From assembly GCA_937138955.1 (NCBI GenBank), contig CAKZPJ010000249.1, positions 1 through 10,731 of the forward strand: DNA of 10,731 nt, read 5' to 3'. The translations under genes were made by a program, and so were the position numbers. The notes under the pieces are model-generated. The model did not search any database, was not told the origin of the DNA, and was given only the letters and a program-made list of their open reading frames with translations. Source of the stretch: an uncultured Flammeovirgaceae bacterium. Its GTDB lineage: Bacteria; Bacteroidota; Bacteroidia; Cytophagales; Cyclobacteriaceae. This document shows, piece by piece, positions 1 through 6,277 of the stretch (position 1 is the first letter of the stretch; each line of letters begins with the position of its first letter).

Positions 1-562
1 CCTGATTATCACAGTGCTTTTCACCTAATTCACGCCAGTGCTGTTTTAAAATTTCTCGCAGCACCTCGCTCTTTTTCGTGCCCAAATGGCGTTTTAAGGT
101 CAGTTCGTTGGCGTAAGGTGTAGATAGCAAGCGCAGTGGGTAATCCCAACGGGAAAGTCGAATCTCAAGGAAGCCTGGTGAGGACTGAACAACTTCTACA
201 CCTCCTTCGGTACGAAAGAGTGGCACCTGATTATCAGGACGCCCTTGAAAGATGATACCACAGCTTCGGGCTAATAGGTCAGTAGAATCAACTCGATCGG
301 GCGAGTCGTGATTTCCGGCGATAGCTACTACCGCTCTTTTACCACCATCAGATAAGCGATAAACGGTTCGATACAATAATTCTGCTGCATCATTGCCGGG
401 ATGAAAGGTATCAAATAAGTCTCCCGCAATCAGCACAACATCTACGGCTTCTCGCTCACTAACCTGGCAAATTTCGTCTAATACTAACTCCTGTTCGGGT
501 AAACGGGAATACTCACCCAATCGCTTTCCCAAATGCCAATCAGCCGTGTGTAGAATTTTCAT
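1..562 (-). CDS. sbcD: Exonuclease SbcCD subunit D (partial, N-terminal 187 residues)
   Basis: This is the calcineurin-like Mre11/SbcD nuclease subunit, which works with the SMC-like ATPase SbcC to cut hairpins and process blocked DNA ends. I translated it from an ATG at 562-560; the frame stays open to the left edge, so about half of the usual ~400 residues is missing. The phosphoesterase metal motifs are all present: D8-x-H10 in MKILHTADWHLGKRLGE, G47-D48-LF-D51, and G83-N84-H85-D86 followed by SP. The ADWHLG start and the GNHDSP motif are typical of SbcD rather than of general metallophosphatases. The start is fixed by these motifs lying at the normal distance from the N-terminus. sbcC would be expected beyond position 1, but it is not visible. 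The gene is downstream of the OmpA gene but isolated from it by a terminator at 601-640. Confidence 0.93.
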   Translation of the reverse strand, partial: MKILHTADWHLGKRLGEYSRLPEQELVLDEICQVSEREAVDVVLIAGDLFDTFHPGNDAAELLYRTVYRLSDGGKRAVVAIAGNHDSPDRVDSTDLLARSCGIIFQGRPDNQVPLFRTEGGVEVVQSSPGFLEIRLSRWDYPLRLLSTPYANELTLKRHLGTKKSEVLREILKQHWRELGEKHCDNQ

Positions 563-566
563 AGCC

Positions 567-597
567 TAAAAGTAGGCAAACGTTTCGGCGTGGTCAA
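567..597 (-). promoter_or_regulatory. Candidate Bacteroidota-type promoter for sbcD
   Basis: On the minus strand a TTG (597-595) is followed after exactly 20 bases by TACTTTTA (574-567), one mismatch from the Bacteroidota -7 consensus TAnnTTTG. Only 38 bases lie between the upstream terminator and the sbcD start, so a promoter has to fit here unless read-through drives the gene. If the element is real, transcription would begin at or next to the ATG, giving a leaderless or nearly leaderless message. This is a visual motif match only. Confidence 0.3.
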
Positions 598-600
598 GCC

Positions 601-640
601 AAAAAAAAAGAGCGAGAAGCTAAATAGCCCTCTCGCTCTT
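601..640 (-). terminator. Intrinsic terminator of the OmpA/PD40 gene
   Basis: A perfect 10-bp inverted repeat (608-617 with 631-640, AAGAGCGAGA / TCTCGCTCTT) encloses a 13-base loop that can pair further through GCT/AGC. On the minus strand the stem runs directly into nine T residues (609-601). It begins about 40 bases after the stop codon of the OmpA-family gene, which is transcribed towards it. The T run lies only on the minus-strand side, so it works in that direction. Confidence 0.9.
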
Positions 641-679
641 CACATTTATAAGTTAATTGAAATACAATCTAGCAAAATA

Positions 680-2227
680 CTAGTTTTTTAGAATCGTAAA
701 CTCTACCCTCCGATTAATCTGCCAGTTTTCTTCTCCAGTATTAGGAACTTCGGGTTTGCTTTCACCGTAGCCTACCGCAGTTACCCGGTCTTTTTCAATC
801 CAGTTCTCTACTAAATACTGACGGACGGACTCTGCCCGCCCTCGAGATAGTTGTTCATTATAATCATCAGAACCACGATCATCAGTATGTCCACCAATCT
901 CGATATGCAGACTCTTATTAGTTTTCAGCATTTCTGCTAACTTATCTAGTTCTTCAAACGATTCAGAGCGAAGTGTGGTCTTATTATAATCAAAGAAGAT
1001 ATTATTCAAACGTACCGAAAGGCCTACCTCGAGAGGTTCTAAGAAAATATCTTTAAAAATAATAGTGTCTGACTGAACCTCCCCTATTTGAACGCTATCT
1101 ATTTTTGCCAAAAACCCTTCAGCACTTACCGACAGATGATAAATTGCTGGTTGAGGTATTTCGGTAGCATATACCCCTTCGTCCTTATTCGTCGTTTCAG
1201 TAATAAGCACTTGCTGCTGACTACTAATTTCTATGGTGGCCTCCACGAACTCTTGCGTCTTCTGATTCATTACCATGCCTTCCAGTCGGGTGATCGGAGG
1301 CACTGGCGGGATCTTCTTAATTTTCTCTAAACCGTAGATATCCAGATGACCTCCATCAGCCGACATATCTGCTCGGGTTGTAAACACCACGGAATCAGCT
1401 TGCCCTACTGCGTAGAAAGCATCAAAGCCTTTAGTATTTACCGGAGCACCCACATTCTCCGGCTTCGACCATTTTAACCAGTAGTCATCTTGCCGAATGG
1501 TTCGATACACATCGGCACCACCGTGCCCTCCCGGTCGATTACTAGCAAAATACAGCGTCCGATTGTCGGGGGCTAAATACGGCCCAAACTCATCGCGCTT
1601 GGTGTTAAGTGCGGTGATCTTTTGGGGGGTAGACCACTTTCCCGGACTCTCAATAAAGCTCACGTAGAGGTCGCTAACTTTACTATCCTTCACTTCGCTA
1701 AAGTATAGTAACATGGCTTTTTTATCATATGACATAAAGCCGCCGTTGAATCTTCCTCGGCACATACCGTCAAAATTGCTAATACGCAGTGATTCTGGCT
1801 TTTGCCATACGCCATTCATCTTTCGTACTGTAGCAAACTCCCATTTCTTGCTGTTACCACTTCGGATCAAGACTTCTTGCCCATCCGCCGATACGCTCAT
1901 CACCTGATTATAATCCTCCCGATTAAATGGGCTCGGTAAGTGTTGAGAAGGAGACCAATTACCATCTTCCTTCCGTTCGGAAAACCAAATATCCTGGCTT
2001 CCGTCGGTACCATTAGTGTTCTCGGGGTGATTGGTAATAGTAAAATAGAGGGTATTACCATCGGGAGATAGAACCGGAGCCGATTCGTGATAAATACTGT
2101 TTACCTTACGTCCTAAGTTAACTAGTTCGTACTCGGGTTCATCATCCAACTCTTGTCCGAAAGTCCAGGTATGAAATAGTAATAATCCAATACAGATACT
2201 AATTAATCGCATAATTTTATTTTTCAA
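680..2227 (-). CDS. OmpA-family envelope protein with PD40 propeller and carboxypeptidase-regulatory-like domain
   Basis: This is a predicted periplasmic or outer-membrane protein that anchors to peptidoglycan. Residues 1-25 form a signal peptide (hydrophobic ISICIGLLLF, ending TFGQ) without a lipobox cysteine. PD40/WD40-like strands follow: SPDGNTLYF at 54-62, SADGQEVLI at 113-121, a degenerate copy near 166-176, and APDNRTLYFASNRPGG at 219-234. A carboxypeptidase-regulatory-like beta sandwich spans about 314-395. The C-terminal OmpA domain (about 405-515) has FFDYNKTTLR, GGHTDDRG and NEQLSRGRA. D449 and R464 match in spacing the Asp/Arg pair that holds diaminopimelate in Acinetobacter OmpA. 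The order propeller, CRD, OmpA is that of PorE, a type IX secretion component, but PorE's TPR region and lipid anchor are absent, so a general envelope or cell-surface role is just as likely. It is transcribed alone and ends at a strong terminator. Confidence 0.9.
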   Translation of the reverse strand: MKNKIMRLISICIGLLLFHTWTFGQELDDEPEYELVNLGRKVNSIYHESAPVLSPDGNTLYFTITNHPENTNGTDGSQDIWFSERKEDGNWSPSQHLPSPFNREDYNQVMSVSADGQEVLIRSGNSKKWEFATVRKMNGVWQKPESLRISNFDGMCRGRFNGGFMSYDKKAMLLYFSEVKDSKVSDLYVSFIESPGKWSTPQKITALNTKRDEFGPYLAPDNRTLYFASNRPGGHGGADVYRTIRQDDYWLKWSKPENVGAPVNTKGFDAFYAVGQADSVVFTTRADMSADGGHLDIYGLEKIKKIPPVPPITRLEGMVMNQKTQEFVEATIEISSQQQVLITETTNKDEGVYATEIPQPAIYHLSVSAEGFLAKIDSVQIGEVQSDTIIFKDIFLEPLEVGLSVRLNNIFFDYNKTTLRSESFEELDKLAEMLKTNKSLHIEIGGHTDDRGSDDYNEQLSRGRAESVRQYLVENWIEKDRVTAVGYGESKPEVPNTGEENWQINRRVEFTILKN

Positions 2228-2274
2228 TTACACGATTAATCTAGATCTATTTTCTAATTAAAGCCATTAGCAAT

Positions 2275-2295
2275 CATTTTGTTCCTTACAAAATG
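2275..2295. repeat. Perfect 8-bp inverted repeat upstream of the OmpA/PD40 gene
   Basis: CATTTTGT (2275-2282) and ACAAAATG (2288-2295) are exact reverse complements separated by five bases. The site lies 48 bases before the OmpA-family start and 70 bases after the stop of the small HPGH gene. The symmetry and 21-bp length suit a dimeric repressor or activator operator. Folded in RNA it would be a short AT-rich hairpin without a T run, so it is a poor terminator. I could not find a convincing promoter overlapping it. Confidence 0.35.
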
Positions 2296-2364
2296 CCATT
2301 TATATAAAAATTGCACTTTTCTAATTATGAGCTAAGAACTAACTAGGGGGTAATAGGGATTAGT

Positions 2365-2586
2365 CTACTTTCTGAGAAGCTTTTTAGATGCAGCCCGTTT
2401 CCTCGCAATGGCAAATAATACGATACCCAAAATAGTGAGTAACGGTATTAGGTGAACCAGTGACGTAAGATAATGGAATATACCATGAGCATCCGTATGT
2501 TCGGCACCGTGCCCAGGGTGAGCCATAGCAGAACTAACTAATAGGATAAAACACGATAAAAGGCTGATGAATTTAGGGAAGTTCAT
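2365..2586 (-). CDS. Small histidine-rich membrane protein resembling the N-terminal segment of HupE/UreJ
   Basis: This 73-residue protein has no function I can name with certainty. It has a signal peptide (residues 1-22, ending SSAMA), then a short histidine-rich stretch (H23, H26, H30, H34, H38, H45), one membrane helix (about 46-61, LIPLLTILGIVLFAIA) and a basic tail (RKRAASKKLLRK). The mature protein would start with HPGHG, and the pattern HPGHG...GIFHYLTSLVH recalls the opening of HupE/UreJ nickel/cobalt permeases, where a similar run of histidines precedes the first membrane helix; those proteins are about 200 residues with several helices. Binding of a metal such as nickel, copper or zinc is inferred from the histidines. 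It is transcribed in the same direction as the UbiA/HAD pair but has its own candidate promoter at 2621-2652. Confidence 0.75.
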   Translation of the reverse strand: MNFPKFISLLSCFILLVSSAMAHPGHGAEHTDAHGIFHYLTSLVHLIPLLTILGIVLFAIARKRAASKKLLRK

Positions 2587-2620
2587 ATTGTAGAGAGGTT
2601 AGTACTGTAGTTAATGAATT

Positions 2621-2652
2621 GAAATATATAATATTAATTGACAATCGCCAAA
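2621..2652 (-). promoter_or_regulatory. Candidate Bacteroidota-type promoter for the small HPGH protein
   Basis: On the minus strand TTTG (2652-2649) is followed after 20 bases by TATATTTC (2628-2621), which differs from the -7 consensus TAnnTTTG only in the last base. Transcription would start near 2615, leaving a leader of roughly 28 bases before the ATG at 2586. The same TTTG is also the end of an exact TAAATTTG (2656-2649), which could be an alternative -7 element, but that version lacks a clear -33 partner. Confidence 0.42.
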
Positions 2653-2673
2653 TTTAGCGGTAGGATCATTTCC

Positions 2674-3315
2674 TTATCTAAACGGACGATAGTACGCTTG
2701 ATCTGCTAATTGGAGCATCTCCCGATCCCCGGAGCTATCACCGTAGGAGTAAACATCCTGATAATGAGATAAATTCACCTCTTTACGAATCCGAGCTACT
2801 TTCTCTTGGCCGTAACAGTTCTTACCCAATAATTTCCCCGTCAGCTTATCATTAATTACCTCCAGTCGCGAGGCGATTAATTTTATCCCTTTTTGTTGAC
2901 ACCAAGCTAATAGCCAATTTTCAGGAGAAGCAGAAACAAGATAGATATCACTGCCTAGTTCTTGGTGCTTTTGTATGGCTTGTAACGCACCTTCACGGAC
3001 TATCCGAGGAATGCGATCCGTTGCGTACTGATCGCAATTTTGTTGAAATTTGGTTATTTGTTTATTCTGAAAGAAATAGGTCAGCACTTTTTCTTTCGCT
3101 TGCCAATTTGGAATCAGCTTAACTTTATAAGCCAACAAAGAAGGAAGTAAGCGAAATAGACCACAATAGGCAGAAAACCTCCCGTGATAAAAGATGATGA
3201 AATCAATAAAGGAATCTCGGTTAGTAATTGTACCGTCAAAATCAAAAAATGCTATACTTTTAGTCGGAGAGCCTTTTTTGCTTACTGGGTTATGAGCTTT
3301 GTCTGTAGGTAGCAT
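2674..3315 (-). CDS. HAD-IB family phosphatase, likely acting with the adjacent prenyltransferase
   Basis: This is a phosphoserine-phosphatase-like hydrolase of the HAD superfamily, subfamily IB. All four motifs are visible: D25-F-D27-GT (nucleophile and general acid), S128 in YLVSASPEN, a lysine in the GQEKVARI region (K172), and GDSSGD at 192-197 with metal-binding D193 and D197. The long helical insert between residues 35 and 105 is the C1 cap. The chain ends soon after motif IV with YYRPFR, as expected for this group. Its ATG follows the prenyltransferase stop codon by two bases, implying co-transcription and translational coupling. In mycobacteria the product of the matching prenyltransferase, 5-phosphoribosyl-decaprenyl-phosphate, must lose its 5-phosphate. 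I infer that this enzyme performs that step here, but a phosphoserine-type substrate cannot be excluded. Confidence 0.88.
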   Translation of the reverse strand: MLPTDKAHNPVSKKGSPTKSIAFFDFDGTITNRDSFIDFIIFYHGRFSAYCGLFRLLPSLLAYKVKLIPNWQAKEKVLTYFFQNKQITKFQQNCDQYATDRIPRIVREGALQAIQKHQELGSDIYLVSASPENWLLAWCQQKGIKLIASRLEVINDKLTGKLLGKNCYGQEKVARIRKEVNLSHYQDVYSYGDSSGDREMLQLADQAYYRPFR

Positions 3316-3317
3316 TT

Positions 3318-4217
3318 TCAGCCTAAATAGATTAACCAGAAGAAGCTTAGTATCCAGCCTACTAGGGTGATTTGAATAAATGAATCTTTGTATAACAGCT
3401 TAGTAGGCGACCCACTATTTTTTTCTACTAACGTAATTTGTAAGTAGCGCATCAAGCCCGCAATAACAAATACTGAGGTATATACTAAGTAATCTCCCAA
3501 ACGCATTACTACCTCGTCGGATATAGTATACATTAGGTAAGCTACCACAATGATTCCAGCAATCATGGTCATGCAGGCATTAATAAACTCAAGATTATAG
3601 TTCCTCACCGACTTGCGAATCAATAACCCCGAGTCAGCCCCGAGTACTACGTCATCACGACGTTTAGCAATAGCCAAAAATAGAGCCAGCAAAAAGATCA
3701 TAATAATTAACCACTGAGAAACTGGTACATCCGCTACAATACCTCCACTAACAGTGCGCAGCAAAAATCCCGAAGCAATCAAGAGAATATCTAGAATCCC
3801 AATATGTTTGAGTCCAAACGAATAGCCTATATTAATAGCAACATAGGTCAATAAAATTGTAAAAAACCAAACATTTAGCAGCAAACCAATGCCCAACCCG
3901 GCTACTGCTAATAGACTCATCATTGCCAGTCCAGCTCCCTTGGAAACTTCTCCTGAAGCGAGTGGCCGTTCGCGTTTTTTAGGATGCGCTCGGTCCGCTT
4001 CTATATCTCGATAGTCGTTCAGTACATAGATAGCACTGCATACTAAGCTAAAGGAAACAAAGGCTGCTCCTAACTTAAGAAGAAGTGATAGCTCAAAGAA
4101 ATGACCTTCAAAAAAGAGAGGAATGAAGATAAATAGATTCTTAGCCCACTGTTCAGGTCGGAGCAGCTTAATATAAGAGAGGGCGACCGATTTTTGCGAA
4201 ATAGCGACTTGTTGCAT
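3318..4217 (-). CDS. UbiA-family decaprenyl-phosphate phosphoribosyltransferase-like enzyme
   Basis: This is a polytopic membrane prenyltransferase of the UbiA superfamily. It resembles mycobacterial Rv3806c, which joins phosphoribosyl pyrophosphate to a polyprenyl phosphate. LRPEQWAKNLFIF (19-31) is the N-terminal signature. The first Asp-rich motif NDYRDIEADRAHP (67-79), with the following KRERPLASG, closely parallels the NDVRDVEADR...KRFRP of DPPR synthases. The second motif, YSFGLKHIGILDI (132-144), then FLLRTVSGG and VSQWLI also fit. I count about eight or nine hydrophobic helices in 299 residues, the usual size. The product would be a lipid-linked ribose donor, possibly epimerised to arabinose, for O-antigen or other surface glycans. 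DprE1/DprE2-like epimerase genes are not in the window. The gene leads a two-gene unit with the HAD phosphatase. Confidence 0.9.
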   Translation of the reverse strand: MQQVAISQKSVALSYIKLLRPEQWAKNLFIFIPLFFEGHFFELSLLLKLGAAFVSFSLVCSAIYVLNDYRDIEADRAHPKKRERPLASGEVSKGAGLAMMSLLAVAGLGIGLLLNVWFFTILLTYVAINIGYSFGLKHIGILDILLIASGFLLRTVSGGIVADVPVSQWLIIMIFLLALFLAIAKRRDDVVLGADSGLLIRKSVRNYNLEFINACMTMIAGIIVVAYLMYTISDEVVMRLGDYLVYTSVFVIAGLMRYLQITLVEKNSGSPTKLLYKDSFIQITLVGWILSFFWLIYLG

Positions 4218-4354
4218 AATTATTTACTTCTATAATAAACACTAGGGCAACTATTTTTCTTAGAGTAAAGTACTAGTGTATTATATATGCAATTTACCGC
4301 TTTTTATGCATTCTTTGAAATTTCATACAAAATATTTTTTTATTTATCTAACTT
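4218..4354. promoter_or_regulatory. AT-rich divergent intergenic region between the UbiA/HAD pair and the ligase/hydrolase pair
   Basis: These 137 bases must hold the promoters of two divergent transcription units. The stretch is strongly AT-rich. It contains a 7-bp inverted repeat, ACACTAG (4239-4245) with CTAGTGT (4273-4279), and a T run just before the plus-strand start at 4355. I looked for TTTG-N20-TAnnTTTG on both strands and found no good match, so I assign no exact promoter. Neither start is preceded by a Shine-Dalgarno sequence, as is usual in Bacteroidota. Confidence 0.45.
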
Positions 4355-6277
4355 ATGGCTAATCCCGGCATCAAGATCATTGATAACGAAACCGATAAAC
4401 AGCAATATATCTCTCACCTGCTCAACGATATTCGGGCGCTTGAGCAAATGTTGGCCGAAAAAACATTTGAACAAGGTGTGCAACGAATAGGCGCCGAACA
4501 AGAAATGGTTTTCGTCAATGAAGCATTTCGCCCCGCATTTATTGGACCAGAAGTAAAACGAGCCTTGGATCGACCGTATATAACCACCGAGTACGCCCGC
4601 TTCAACTTAGAGATCAACTTACCACCTATCTTATTTGAGGATACGTGTTTAGCTGAACTCAAGCAAGAATTAGAGGAGAAAATTAAGGAAGTAGAACAAG
4701 AGGCCCAAAAACAGAATACCCAAGTGTTACTAACTGGTATCCTCCCGACTATTCGTAAATCGGATACTTCCCCGGAATCTATGACACCCGAACCTCGCTA
4801 CCAAGCATTGTTAGAGAATGTGAACCGTCTTCGGGGCAAACAATATGAGTTTAATATTCAAGGATTGGATGAGTTGATTACTCGTGATAATCCATCTACT
4901 TTCGGTGGTTGTATGACTAGCCTTCAGCTCCACCTCCAGGTAGATGCTGATAAGATGGTCGATATGTACAACTGGGCCCAGCTAATTGCGGCCCCTACCT
5001 TGGCCTGTGCTACTTATTCGCCGGTTTTTCTCGGCAAACGTTTGTGGCACGAAACCCGAATTGCCCTACTTAGGCAAACCACTGACACTCGTAAACCTTA
5101 TTCTAACCTTATTAATGAAGAAGCTCGGGTATCTTTCGGCAATGATTGGCTTAAAGAATCAGTAGCAGAAATATTTCACGATGATGTGGCGGGCTACAAA
5201 GCTTACCTTACTAAAGAGTTTAACGAGAACGCATTAGAGGTGCTAGAACGGGGCGAAGTCCCGAAGTTGGAAGCACTTAATTTCCACAATGGTACAATTT
5301 ATCGCTGGAACCGCATTTGCTACGGAGTTTTTCAAGGCAAGCCTCACCTTCGCATTGAAAATCGGATATTACCGGCCGGACCAACTATTGAAGATGAACT
5401 GGCTAATACTGCGTTTTGGTTAGGTCTTATGAATGCTTTACCGGAACGGTATCAAGATTTACAGGGCAAAATTTCGTTTGACCGAGTAAAAAATAATTTC
5501 CTTAAGGCGGCTCGATTAGGAATAGAGGTAGAATTTGAATGGTTGGATCGCCAATTAGTATCGGCTAGCGAACTCATTTTGAATGAATTACTGCCATTAG
5601 CCCACGAAGGATTAAAAAAAGCAGGGGTGAATGAGAAAGACTACACCCATTATCTAGATATTATCCGACAAAGAACTGAATCAGGCAGAACTGGTTCCCG
5701 TTGGGTTTTACAGTCTTACGAACAATTACTTGATCAAAGTATTACCCCTGATGAAGCCTGGGTGGCTATTACTGCCGGGATGCTAGAGCGGCAGCAAAGC
5801 AATCAACCTATCCACACTTGGGAGTTAGCTTCGGTTAAGGAAGCCGGCGACTGGAAGAACCGTTTTTGGCGACTCGACCAAGTAATGACTAAGACACTCT
5901 ACACAGTAGAAGAAAACGATATTGTAGACTTAGCTGCCCATATTATGAGTTGGAAAAAGATCGGTCATATTCCGGTCGAGCGAGATGGGGAATTGGTGGG
6001 AATAATTACCAAAGATTCAATTATTACCTACTATGCCAACCATTCCGGAGAGGACTTTTCCCAAATTCCTATCAGAAAAGTGATGGTAACTGAACCAGTG
6101 GTGGCCCATCCAGATATGCTAGTAGCTGATGCCATTGAACTTATCATCAAAAGTAATATTTCTTGCTTGCCGGTAGTAAAAGATAAAAGGCTAGTAGGTA
6201 TTGTAACCGAGCATGATTTTGTGCATATTTCTCGTCATTTGTACCAAGAATTGATGGATAATGTTGAGCAAAGCTAA
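4355..6277 (+). CDS. GCS2-type carboxylate-amine ligase fused to a C-terminal CBS-domain pair
   Basis: The N-terminal ~505 residues look like the glutamate-cysteine ligase family 2 fold, which forms an amide from a carboxylate, usually glutamate, and an amine using ATP. IGAEQE (45-50) supplies metal/ATP-binding glutamates. FNLEINLPP (83-91), SLQLHLQV (189-196) and RIENRILPAGPT (333-344) match other conserved strands. A charged helix at 98-120 may be a coiled coil. Two CBS domains follow, at about 508-560 and 572-625. CBS2 has the adenosine-site signature GIVTEHD (T618, D621), whereas CBS1 reads GIITKDS and lacks an Asp at the equivalent place. CBS pairs usually sense AMP, ATP or S-adenosylmethionine, so the ligase may be under energy or nucleotide control. 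At 640 residues it is far longer than a plain GCS2 enzyme (about 370-450). The real substrate is unknown. It is the first gene of a pair with an overlapping amidohydrolase. Confidence 0.87.
   Translation: MANPGIKIIDNETDKQQYISHLLNDIRALEQMLAEKTFEQGVQRIGAEQEMVFVNEAFRPAFIGPEVKRALDRPYITTEYARFNLEINLPPILFEDTCLAELKQELEEKIKEVEQEAQKQNTQVLLTGILPTIRKSDTSPESMTPEPRYQALLENVNRLRGKQYEFNIQGLDELITRDNPSTFGGCMTSLQLHLQVDADKMVDMYNWAQLIAAPTLACATYSPVFLGKRLWHETRIALLRQTTDTRKPYSNLINEEARVSFGNDWLKESVAEIFHDDVAGYKAYLTKEFNENALEVLERGEVPKLEALNFHNGTIYRWNRICYGVFQGKPHLRIENRILPAGPTIEDELANTAFWLGLMNALPERYQDLQGKISFDRVKNNFLKAARLGIEVEFEWLDRQLVSASELILNELLPLAHEGLKKAGVNEKDYTHYLDIIRQRTESGRTGSRWVLQSYEQLLDQSITPDEAWVAITAGMLERQQSNQPIHTWELASVKEAGDWKNRFWRLDQVMTKTLYTVEENDIVDLAAHIMSWKKIGHIPVERDGELVGIITKDSIITYYANHSGEDFSQIPIRKVMVTEPVVAHPDMLVADAIELIIKSNISCLPVVKDKRLVGIVTEHDFVHISRHLYQELMDNVEQS

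Noticed and set aside
1088..1330. An open frame of 80 codons on the plus strand opposite the OmpA/PD40 gene
   Set aside because: It lies wholly inside a well-supported gene on the other strand, and its translation has no recognisable domain or signal.
1713..1907. A 64-codon plus-strand frame inside the OmpA/PD40 gene
   Set aside because: It is antisense to a gene with clear domain motifs and its composition is not protein-like.
4239..4279. The 7-bp inverted repeat ACACTAG / CTAGTGT in the divergent region as an operator
   Set aside because: The arms are 27 bases apart and do not extend. In a 137-base AT-rich region this can arise by chance, so I mention it only in the region's entry.
4287..4490. 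A plus-strand frame of 67 codons overlapping the start of the ligase gene
   Set aside because: It is out of frame with the ligase, whose motifs begin at residue 45. The first part is AT-rich intergenic DNA and nothing resembles a known leader peptide.
4414..4662. An 82-codon minus-strand frame within the ligase gene
   Set aside because: It is antisense to the conserved IGAEQE and FNLEINLPP region and is best explained as a shadow frame.
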